From Acinetobacter sp. WC-141 (GTDB lineage Bacteria > Pseudomonadota > Gammaproteobacteria > Pseudomonadales > Moraxellaceae), in NCBI RefSeq assembly GCF_000313935.1, contig NZ_AMSS01000014.1, forward strand, positions 1 to 64,000: DNA of 64,000 nucleotides, given 5' to 3'. Every line of letters starts with the position of its first letter. Position 1 is the first letter of the stretch. Under the pieces are notes generated by a model. The model made no database searches, was not told the DNA's origin, and saw nothing but the letters and a program-made list of their open reading frames with translations. The translations under genes and the position numbers were made by a program. Below are positions 56,782 through 64,000 of the stretch, one piece after another.

Positions 56782-58449
56782 ATGACAATGCTCAATATGT
56801 GGCAACAACTTTATGACCCTTTAAATAATATTTGGCTGTCCAGTGCGGTTGCGTTAATCCCGATTATTTTCTTCTTTTTAGCATTAGCAGTTTTTCGTTT
56901 AAAAGGCAGTATCGCGGGCACAGGCACAGTCATTATTGCATTATTGATTGCATTATTTTTCTATCAAATGCCGGGTCAAATGGCCTTTGCGTCAATCATT
57001 TACGGTTTCTTTTACGGTCTATGGCCAATTTCATGGATCATTATCGGGGCAGTTTTTTTATACAAAATTTCGGTAAAAACAGGTCAGTTTGAGATTATTC
57101 GCTCAAGCATTTTGTCGATTACTGAAGACCAACGTCTGCAAATGCTATTGGTTGGTTTTGCATTTGGTACTTTCCTTGAAGGGGCGGCGGGTTTTGGTGC
57201 TCCTGTCGCAATTACCGCTGCACTCCTTGTCGGTTTAGGGTTTAAGCCACTTTATGCTGCTGGTTTATGTTTAATTGTAAATACGGCGCCAGTGGCATTT
57301 GGTGCAATGGGTATTCCAATTATTGTGGCGGGGCAGGTTTCTGGTGTAGACACCATGGAAATTAGCCAGATGGTGGGCCGTCAGTTGCCATTTTTAACGC
57401 TGATTGTGCTGTTCTGGATTATGGCGATTATGGATGGCTGGCGTGGTGTTAAGGAAACTTGGCCTGCGGTAGTTGTCGGTGGTGGTTCGTTTGCGATTGC
57501 TCAGTATCTTACATCTAACTTTATTGGCCCTGAATTACCAGACATTACCGCAGCAATTGCATCATTGGTGAGCTTAACTTTACTGTTCCGTGTTTGGAAA
57601 CCAAAACATATTTTCCGTTTTGAACCTGAAGCTGGCCAAACTTTAACTCAGCAACCAACCACGGTTCAACCTTATAGCATTGGCAAAATTGTGAAGGCAT
57701 GGTCTCCATTTGCCATCTTAACAGTCATGGTGACCATCTGGAGTGTTAAGCCATTTAAAGCATTATTTGCAAAAGATGGTGCTCTTGAGCACTGGATTTT
57801 TAAACTTGAAGTGCCGTACTTGCATAAACTGGTCGAAAAAATGCCACCAATTGTGGCAGAGATGAAGCCATACGAAGCGATTTATAAATTTGACTGGTTC
57901 TCTGCAACAGGTACTGCAATTTTTATTGCCGCAATCATCACTGCTATTTTCTTAAAAATGAAAGCAAGTGAGGCAGTTACAACCTTTGGTGAAACACTCA
58001 ATGAGCTAAAAACACCGATTTATTCAATTGGTATGGTGTTGGCTTTTGCTTTTATTGCGAACTATTCAGGTTTATCTGCAACTTTGGCTTTGGCTCTATC
58101 GCATACGGGTCATGCGTTTACTTTCTTCTCACCGTTTTTGGGTTGGCTTGGTGTGTTCCTTACGGGTTCAGACACGTCTTCAAATGCTTTGTTCTCGGCA
58201 TTACAGGCGACCACAGCTCAGCAGATTGGTATTCCAGAAGTGTTATTGGTCGCTGCTAATACCAGTGGTGGCGTAACAGGGAAGATGATTTCTCCGCAAT
58301 CAATTGCCATTGCGTGTGCCGCAGTAGGCTTAGTTGGAAAAGAGTCTGACTTGTTCCGTTTCACGGTAAAACATAGCATCATATTCACTGTCTTTGTTGG
58401 CATCATTATTACGGTTCAGGCTTATCTGGTGCCGTGGATGATTCCATAA
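56782..58449 (+). CDS. lldP: L-lactate permease
   Basis: A 555-aa inner-membrane LctP-family lactate transporter with about 13 helices. [23 protein letters not shown] is the family N-terminus, and [27 protein letters not shown] is the central signature. C-terminal [15 protein letters not shown] and [19 protein letters not shown] also match. First gene of lldP-lldR-lldD-dld. Marks the right flank of the K locus in A. baumannii. Confidence 0.97.
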   Translation: MTMLNMWQQLYDPLNNIWLSSAVALIPIIFFFLALAVFRLKGSIAGTGTVIIALLIALFFYQMPGQMAFASIIYGFFYGLWPISWIIIGAVFLYKISVKTGQFEIIRSSILSITEDQRLQMLLVGFAFGTFLEGAAGFGAPVAITAALLVGLGFKPLYAAGLCLIVNTAPVAFGAMGIPIIVAGQVSGVDTMEISQMVGRQLPFLTLIVLFWIMAIMDGWRGVKETWPAVVVGGGSFAIAQYLTSNFIGPELPDITAAIASLVSLTLLFRVWKPKHIFRFEPEAGQTLTQQPTTVQPYSIGKIVKAWSPFAILTVMVTIWSVKPFKALFAKDGALEHWIFKLEVPYLHKLVEKMPPIVAEMKPYEAIYKFDWFSATGTAIFIAAIITAIFLKMKASEAVTTFGETLNELKTPIYSIGMVLAFAFIANYSGLSATLALALSHTGHAFTFFSPFLGWLGVFLTGSDTSSNALFSALQATTAQQIGIPEVLLVAANTSGGVTGKMISPQSIAIACAAVGLVGKESDLFRFTVKHSIIFTVFVGIIITVQAYLVPWMIP

Positions 58450-58468
58450 CTCCAGTGAAGGAAACGCG

Positions 58469-59221
58469 ATGAGAATCTCCGATCAAGTGGTCATGAAATT
58501 GCAGGCATTAATTGAAGAACGTCACATGAAAAAAGGTGATCGTTTGCCTGCCGAGCGCCAGCTTGCAACTAGCTTAGGGGTTTCTCGTCCGTCTTTGCGT
58601 GAAGCAATTCAACAGCTCAATAGTCAAGGTGTACTGATTAGTCGCCGCGGCGATGGGACTTATATTCAGCAGTTACCTGAACAGTGGCCACAGCAACTGA
58701 TTGTGAACCCGATTAGTAACCTGATTGAAGAAGATCCGCTGTACCGTTTTGATGTGCAAGAGGCGCGGTTATTGCTTGAGGGCGGCACGGCATGGTATGC
58801 CGCATTACGTTCAACGCCTGAAGATCGCGCCAAAATCCGTCATTTTTTCAATGAAATTAGTCGTCACCAAAATGCGGGTGACTCAGCTCAGGCCGCGGTG
58901 GCAGATGCTGAGTTCCACTTGGCGATTGCTGAAGCATCACACAATGTAGTGCTGATTCAAATGATGCGTAGCCTGTTTGATTTGCTGCAATATAACGTCT
59001 TGTTAGGACGTAAGAAAGTTTATAACGACCCCGTAAATGGTGACTTGCTGAGTGAGCAGCATTTTCAGGTGATGGATGCTATTGATCGTAAAGATCCCGA
59101 GGCCGCACGCCAAGCTGTCTGCGGTCATATTGAATTTGTGATTAATCATGTGCGTTCTCTGGATGAAGACGAAGCTCGCCAGAAACGTGCAAATCGTTTA
59201 AATAGAGTTGATTCAAAATGA
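58469..59221 (+). CDS. lldR: L-lactate-responsive GntR-family regulator LldR
   Basis: A 250-aa GntR regulator of the FadR subfamily. The N-terminal winged helix has [42 protein letters not shown] (about 22-63), and the all-helical C-terminal FCD domain contains metal-binding histidines ([18 protein letters not shown]). It should bind the two operators before lldP and be released by L-lactate. Its stop shares ATGA with the lldD start. Confidence 0.95.
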   Translation: MRISDQVVMKLQALIEERHMKKGDRLPAERQLATSLGVSRPSLREAIQQLNSQGVLISRRGDGTYIQQLPEQWPQQLIVNPISNLIEEDPLYRFDVQEARLLLEGGTAWYAALRSTPEDRAKIRHFFNEISRHQNAGDSAQAAVADAEFHLAIAEASHNVVLIQMMRSLFDLLQYNVLLGRKKVYNDPVNGDLLSEQHFQVMDAIDRKDPEAARQAVCGHIEFVINHVRSLDEDEARQKRANRLNRVDSK

Positions 59222-60363
59222 TTATATCTTCTGGCAATGATTATCGTGCTGCGGCACAACGTCGCTTACCTCCATTTTTATTTCACTACATTGATGGTGG
59301 AGCGTATTCGGAATATACCTTAAAGCGTAACGTACAAGATTTGTCAGAAATTGCATTGCGTCAACGTGTGCTCAACGACATGTCAGCGTTAAGTTTAGAG
59401 ACAAAACTGTTTAATGAAACGCTGTCGATGCCAGTTGCATTGGCACCTGTGGGTTTAACAGGTATGTATGCACGTCGTGGTGAAGTGCAGGCCGCGATGG
59501 CAGCCGATAAAAAAGGTATTCCATTTACGCTTTCAACGGTTTCAGTGTGTCCGATTGAAGAAGTTGCACCTGCAATTAACCGTCCTATGTGGTTCCAGCT
59601 TTATGTGCTACGCGACCGTGGTTTTATGCGTAATGCTTTGGAACGTGCAAAAGCAGCAGGCTGCTCAACACTGGTATTTACCGTAGATATGCCTGTGCCG
59701 GGTGCGCGCTACCGTGATGCTCATTCGGGTATGAGTGGACCAAATGCTGCGATGCGCCGTTATATGCAGTCTATGTTCCATCCACATTGGTCGTGGAATG
59801 TCGGCTTAATGGGTCGTCCGCACGACTTGGGCAATATCTCTAAATATTTAGGTAAACCGACTGGGCTTGAAGACTATATTGGTTGGTTAGGTTCGAACTT
59901 CGACCCATCCATTTCATGGAAAGACCTTGAGTGGATTCGTGAATTTTGGGATGGCCCAATGGTGATTAAGGGCATTTTAGATCCTGAAGATGCCAAAGAT
60001 GCTGTACGTTTTGGTGCAGATGGCATTGTGGTGTCGAATCATGGTGGTCGTCAGTTAGATGGCGTGATGTCGTCTGCTCGTGCATTGCCTGCAATTGCTG
60101 ATGCCGTCAAAGGTGATTTGGTGATTTTGGCTGACTCAGGCATTCGTAATGGTCTAGATGTGGTGCGTATGTTGGCGCTCGGTGCCGATACGGTTTTACT
60201 TGGCCGTGCATTTGTTTATGCCTTGGCAGCAGCAGGTGGGCAAGGAGTTTCAAACTTGCTTGATTTGATTGATAAAGAAATGCGTGTTGCGATGACGCTC
60301 ACAGGTGCTAAGTCGATTTCAGATATTAATGCGGATTGTTTAGTACAGGCGATGAAGCTCTAA
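59218..60363 (+). CDS. lldD: FMN-dependent L-lactate dehydrogenase
   Basis: A 381-aa membrane-associated flavoenzyme oxidising L-lactate to pyruvate with electrons to the respiratory chain. It has the alpha-hydroxyacid oxidase fold: active-site [12 protein letters not shown] with the catalytic histidine, and FMN-phosphate loops [20 protein letters not shown]. The N-terminal [22 protein letters not shown] matches LldD. Length is standard. Confidence 0.97.
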   Translation: MIISSGNDYRAAAQRRLPPFLFHYIDGGAYSEYTLKRNVQDLSEIALRQRVLNDMSALSLETKLFNETLSMPVALAPVGLTGMYARRGEVQAAMAADKKGIPFTLSTVSVCPIEEVAPAINRPMWFQLYVLRDRGFMRNALERAKAAGCSTLVFTVDMPVPGARYRDAHSGMSGPNAAMRRYMQSMFHPHWSWNVGLMGRPHDLGNISKYLGKPTGLEDYIGWLGSNFDPSISWKDLEWIREFWDGPMVIKGILDPEDAKDAVRFGADGIVVSNHGGRQLDGVMSSARALPAIADAVKGDLVILADSGIRNGLDVVRMLALGADTVLLGRAFVYALAAAGGQGVSNLLDLIDKEMRVAMTLTGAKSISDINADCLVQAMKL

Positions 60364-60440
60364 TATTTTCGTATTAACTTTGATGATATTGGCACGACGG
60401 AATCGTATCGGAAAAAGTTCAATAGAAGTAGCTAATTGAC

Positions 60441-60550
60441 GTTACTTTTTAAAAAAGTAACCAAAAACTTTAGTTTCGATGACGGTACGTCCTTGCTACC
60501 GCATCGAAACGGCGGCATCCCTGCCGCCAACCACGATAGTAAATATAGGG
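60441..60550 (+). ncRNA. Three-hairpin intergenic RNA element, copy 2
   Basis: Hairpin 1 GTTACTTTT/AAAAGTAAC (60441-60461), 11-base linker starting CAAAAAC, hairpin 2 GTTTCGATG/CATCGAAAC with a bulged A and inner stem CGGTA/TACCG around a TCC-containing loop (60473-60510). Hairpin 3 GGCGGC/GCCGCC with loop ATCCCT follows (60511-60528), then three bases and CACGATAGTAAATATAGGG. All spacings equal those of copy 1 at 28287-28398, while stems differ by paired changes. It lies between lldD and dld on their strand. Confidence 0.65.
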
Positions 60551-60654
60551 CTGATTCACATTAGAGAATGGGCTAATTAAATTATAAATTACAAACGGTA
60601 AGAGACCGTCGTGTTGGTCTAATTTGATAAATAGATGACCAAAAGGAAACTATC

Positions 60655-62361
60655 ATGCAAACATTTTCTCCTAAAGCAGTGATCGAACGCTTACAAAATA
60701 TTGTAGGGCGTTCTTATGTTTTGACCGATGACCAAAGCACGCGTCAGTACCGTCAAGGACGTCGTTTTGGGGAGGGGAAAGTACTTGCTGTGGTGGTGCC
60801 GGGTACATTACTAGAGCAATGGCAGGTGCTCCAAGCTGCAATTGAGGCAAACTGTATTGTGATTATGCAGGCGGCCAACACCGGCCTCACTGGTGGTTCA
60901 ACCCCTTATGGCGATGATTATGACCGTCCTGTTTTGGTGATGAGTACACGCCGATTAAAGGGTATTCAAGTCATTCACGATGGTAAGCAAGTCATTTGTT
61001 TACCGGGTGCGACCTTAGATAATTTAGAGCAAATTTTAAAGGGTTATGACCGTGAACCGCATTCAGTGATTGGTTCATCTTGTATTGGGGCATCGGTACT
61101 TGGCGGTGTGTGTAATAACTCTGGCGGTGCCTTGGTGCGCCGTGGTCCTGCGTATACCGAACTGGCGTTATATGCTCAGGTGAACTCTACTGGTCAATTA
61201 GAGCTGGTGAATCATTTAGGGGTGAATTTAGGTTCGACTCCTGAAGAAATTTTGACTCGTTTAGAGAAGCAGCAATATCAAGCCGTAGATATTTTAGATG
61301 ACAGCGAAAAACAGGCGTCTGACCATCGCTATGCCCACGATGTGACCCAAGTTGATGAAGATACGCCTGCTCGTTTTAATGCAGACCCGTCACGTTTGTT
61401 TGAGGCTTCGGGTTCGGCAGGTAAAGTCTGTGTGTTTGCGGTACGCCTTGATACTTATGAAAAAGTAGAAAGTAATGTCTTTTATATTGGTACTAATGAT
61501 GCTGATGATTTAACAGCGATTCGCCGTTATTTACTGACCTCACTGCCAAGTCTACCGATTGCAGGCGAATATATTCACCGAGATGCTTACCTGATTGGTG
61601 AAAAGTACGGAAAAGACACATTCTTATTTATTGAGAAATTTGGTACAGCCAATGTTCCAAAAGCTTTTGCGATGAAAGATAAAGTCGATGGCTTTTTAGA
61701 AAGATTTAAAATTAAAGGCCTAACAGACCATATTTTACAAGCGATCACCTTCTTTTTACCGAGTCATTTGCCGAAGCGTATGACCGAATATCGAGATCGT
61801 TATGAGCACCATTTAGTTTTACGTGTCGAAAATAATTCAAAAGCACAGACCGAGCAGTTTTTAAAAGAATATTTTGCAGTGCATCCGTCAGGTAGCTATT
61901 TCGTGTGTAGCGAAGAAGAAGGCCGAAAGGCGTTCTTGCACCGCTTTGCGATTGCGGGGGCGGCAATTCGTTATCGTGATACGCACCGTAGTGAAGTTGA
62001 AGATATTGTCGCGCTTGATATTGCGTTACGCCGTAATGACCGTGAGTGGGTAGAGCAATTGCCAAACGAGATGGAAAAGAAAATCATCCATAAACTCTAT
62101 TATGGGCATTTCTTTTGTCATGTGTTCCATCAAGACTATATTCTTAAAAAGGGCAATGACCCATTAGAAATGGAACATCAAATGTGGAAGTTGTTGGACG
62201 CGCGCCGTGCTGAATATCCAGCAGAGCATAATGTCGGGCATCTCTACATTGCTAAACCTGCCTTAGCCAATTTCTACCAAAAACTCGACCCAACCAACAG
62301 CTTTAATGTGGGTATTGGACATACCTCAAAACTGAAATATTGGGGCAAGGCTAAATCGTAA
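60655..62361 (+). CDS. dld: Quinone-dependent D-lactate dehydrogenase
   Basis: A 568-aa peripheral membrane FAD enzyme oxidising D-lactate to pyruvate. The FAD-binding PCMH domain carries IMQAANTGLTGGSTPYG (about 77-93) and SSCIGASVLGGVCNNSGGALVRRGPAYTE (about 141-169), and the long C-terminal part resembles E. coli Dld. AAAAGGAAAC precedes the ATG. It is about 290 bases after lldD, with the RNA element between, so it may have its own promoter. Confidence 0.96.
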   Translation: MQTFSPKAVIERLQNIVGRSYVLTDDQSTRQYRQGRRFGEGKVLAVVVPGTLLEQWQVLQAAIEANCIVIMQAANTGLTGGSTPYGDDYDRPVLVMSTRRLKGIQVIHDGKQVICLPGATLDNLEQILKGYDREPHSVIGSSCIGASVLGGVCNNSGGALVRRGPAYTELALYAQVNSTGQLELVNHLGVNLGSTPEEILTRLEKQQYQAVDILDDSEKQASDHRYAHDVTQVDEDTPARFNADPSRLFEASGSAGKVCVFAVRLDTYEKVESNVFYIGTNDADDLTAIRRYLLTSLPSLPIAGEYIHRDAYLIGEKYGKDTFLFIEKFGTANVPKAFAMKDKVDGFLERFKIKGLTDHILQAITFFLPSHLPKRMTEYRDRYEHHLVLRVENNSKAQTEQFLKEYFAVHPSGSYFVCSEEEGRKAFLHRFAIAGAAIRYRDTHRSEVEDIVALDIALRRNDREWVEQLPNEMEKKIIHKLYYGHFFCHVFHQDYILKKGNDPLEMEHQMWKLLDARRAEYPAEHNVGHLYIAKPALANFYQKLDPTNSFNVGIGHTSKLKYWGKAKS

Positions 62362-62372
62362 TATCGAGACAT

Positions 62373-62400
62373 AAAAAAAGGCGCCGAAGCGCCTTTTTTA
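62373..62400. terminator. Bidirectional terminator between dld and the aminotransferase gene
   Basis: Stem AAAAAAAGGCGC/GCGCCTTTTTT closed by a CGAA tetraloop, between convergent stop codons. Confidence 0.93.
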
Positions 62401-62409
62401 ATAGATGAC

Positions 62410-63624
62410 TTATGCTGCTTCTACTGATTTAGCAAGCACTTCAGCCATCGCTTTTGCAACAGTGTAAACATTGTTCATGTTTAAACCTGCTACACAAATA
62501 CGGCCACTACGTACTAAGTAGATTGCATATTCTTCACGCAAGATATCAACTTGCTCAGCAGTTAAACCTGTGTAGCTGAACATACCTTTTTGGTTTACAA
62601 GGTAGCTAAAGTCACGGTCTGGTAATGCTTTAGTAAGTTCATCTTTCAAGATGCTACGCATTTTAATAATACGCTCACGCATCTCTTTTACTTCACCTTG
62701 CCATTGTTGGTTAAGTTCAGCGTCATTTAACACTTCATCAACTAACCAAGCGCCTGTTGTAGGAGGGCTAGAGTAAATACGGCGTACAGTCGCTTTTAAC
62801 TGACCAAATGTGCACTGAGCAGCTTCTGCATCATCACATACGAAAGTTAAGCCGCCAACGCGCTCGCCATATAAAGAGAAGATTTTAGAGAACGAGTTGC
62901 TCACAATGAAGTTGAGGCCCGCTTGGTCTAAAGCACGGATTGCATACGCATCTTCTTCCATGCCGTCACCAAAACCTTGGTAAGCGATGTCTAGGAATGG
63001 AATAAGGTTACGGTCTTTTAATACTGCAATTACTTGGTCCCATTGCGCTGGGTTTAAGTCAGCACCCGTTGGGTTATGGCAGCATGGGTGCAACAACACA
63101 ATGCTTTGCTCAGGCAAAGTTTTAAGTGTAGAAAGCATACCGTCAAAATCTACACCACGTGTTTCGTTGTCGAAATATGGGTAGAAATGAGTTTTGATGC
63201 CAGCGCCATTGAAAATCGCAACGTGGTTATCCCAAGTTGGTTGGCTTACCCAAACGTCCGAATTTGGGAAATAAGCTTTTAAGAAATCCGCACCAACTTT
63301 TAATGCTCCTGAACCACCAAGTGTTTGGATGGTTACAGCACGTCCAGCTTTAACTGCCGGGCTGTTTGCACCAAATAAAAGTGCTTGAATTGCTTCACGG
63401 TAAGGTTTGAAGCCTTCCATTGGCAAATAAAGTTTGGTTTTACCGTTTTTAGGCTCGATACGCTTTTGCGCTTCAATAATGGTCTCTAACTGAGGAACAA
63501 TACTGTCTTCGTTATAATAAAGACCAATACTCAAGTTTACTTTTCCAGAACGAGTATCAGCATTGAACTGTTCCATTAAAGAGAGGATTGGATCGCCTGC
63601 GTATGGGGGGATATGTTGAAACAT
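62410..63624 (-). CDS. tyrB: Aromatic amino acid / aspartate aminotransferase
   Basis: A 404-aa class I PLP aminotransferase. It begins [23 protein letters not shown]-site features are [19 protein letters not shown], and [17 protein letters not shown] with the Schiff-base lysine. This resembles TyrB/AspC, transferring amino groups between aromatic amino acids or aspartate and 2-oxoglutarate; the exact preference is open. The ATG at 63624 has AAAGGAC at proper spacing; a longer frame to 63693 lacks support. It follows the lld cluster in A. baumannii. Confidence 0.94.
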   Translation of the reverse strand: MFQHIPPYAGDPILSLMEQFNADTRSGKVNLSIGLYYNEDSIVPQLETIIEAQKRIEPKNGKTKLYLPMEGFKPYREAIQALLFGANSPAVKAGRAVTIQTLGGSGALKVGADFLKAYFPNSDVWVSQPTWDNHVAIFNGAGIKTHFYPYFDNETRGVDFDGMLSTLKTLPEQSIVLLHPCCHNPTGADLNPAQWDQVIAVLKDRNLIPFLDIAYQGFGDGMEEDAYAIRALDQAGLNFIVSNSFSKIFSLYGERVGGLTFVCDDAEAAQCTFGQLKATVRRIYSSPPTTGAWLVDEVLNDAELNQQWQGEVKEMRERIIKMRSILKDELTKALPDRDFSYLVNQKGMFSYTGLTAEQVDILREEYAIYLVRSGRICVAGLNMNNVYTVAKAMAEVLAKSVEAA

Positions 63625-64000
63625 CAAAAAAGTCCTTTCATTCAACAATATGCATAGTACTGGGTTTTTTCTGTCTCGAAAAATACGCCACAACTATGTC
63701 GATGCTCAATAATGTATCAATAAAGCTACCGTGAAGCACCTGATAATTTCACTAATATCGATATTTTCTGGATGAAAATGATAAAAAGATTTAAAAGAAA
63801 TTACGGTAAATAGATACTAATTTATAACTCATGCTTTCATTCAAGCAGATTGTCTACAATCTTGCTGTAATACATTGGTTGTAGACTAAAGTTTGAAACA
63901 AAAGATTAGCGGTCGAAAAGTAACTAAAAAAGTGCCATAAATCTATAGGTAAATTAACCGTAAATAATTGTTTTATATATATTAATTAGTAAGTGGTGTA
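63625..64000. promoter_or_regulatory. Right-edge intergenic region with an inverted repeat
   Basis: 376 bases without a gene. The left part must hold the tyrB promoter on the minus strand. GTCTACAA at 63852-63859 and TTGTAGAC at 63879-63886 form an 8-bp inverted repeat with a 19-base spacer, resembling a GntR-family operator. It probably belongs to a rightward gene beyond the window. Confidence 0.5.

Overview
The window comes from an Acinetobacter chromosome, most likely A. baumannii or a close relative in the A. calcoaceticus-baumannii complex. I infer this from AT-rich, Acinetobacter-like genes and from the gene order fkpA - wzc/wzb/wza | gna ... galU-ugd-gpi-gne1 | pgm - lldP, which is the standard chromosomal site of the capsule (K) locus in that group. 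No database search was possible, so all product names rest on motifs, lengths and context.

Layout. 1-1133: the 3' part of a 23S rRNA gene, the 5S rRNA and the rrn terminator. 1.2-9.2 kb: housekeeping genes, including an ankyrin-repeat protein, an FMN reductase, the ribF-ileS-lspA-fkpB group, a TDT-family transporter and an MTA/SAH nucleosidase-like protein. 9.2-15 kb: a TetR-type regulator and a complete sulfonate uptake and desulfonation operon (two binding proteins, SsuD, SsuC, SsuB). 15.2-21 kb: argA, two RcnB-like periplasmic proteins, an SDR-gph-ubiG group and dsbA. 21-25.7 kb: two TetR regulators, an oxidoreductase/desaturase pair whose regulator region carries three related palindromes, and rph. 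25.8-31.9 kb: a tiny lipoprotein, a TAT-exported phospholipase C, a small membrane peptide, nadC, ampD and murJ. 32-33.4 kb: two tandem FKBP-type isomerases.

33.6-56.4 kb is a complete Wzx/Wzy capsule locus. The export genes wza-wzb-wzc run leftward. Rightward run gna, six genes for CMP-pseudaminic acid synthesis (psaA-F), wzx, a KpsS-like transferase, wzy, one GT2 glycosyltransferase, the initiating transferase itrA, and the sugar-precursor genes galU, ugd, gpi and gne1; pgm is convergent. One initiating transferase plus two further transferases suggests a trisaccharide repeat unit containing a pseudaminic-type nonulosonic acid. The wzx-kpsS-wzy core is visibly more AT-rich than its flanks, as expected for exchangeable serotype genes.

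56.7-64 kb: the lactate cluster lldP-lldR-lldD-dld, with two strong LldR-type palindromes 105 bp apart before lldP, then a tyrB-type aminotransferase. An inverted repeat at the right edge probably belongs to a gene outside the window.

Most unusual points: (i) two unlinked intergenic copies (about 28.3 kb and 60.5 kb) of one three-hairpin element with identical internal spacing and compensatory base changes in all three stems, which looks like a family of structured small RNAs; (ii) a Ugd-like dehydrogenase in the capsule locus that lacks the family's catalytic cysteine; (iii) two very short genes, a 44-aa lipoprotein and a 55-aa membrane peptide, easily missed by gene callers. I saw no insertion sequence, prophage, CRISPR array or tRNA.
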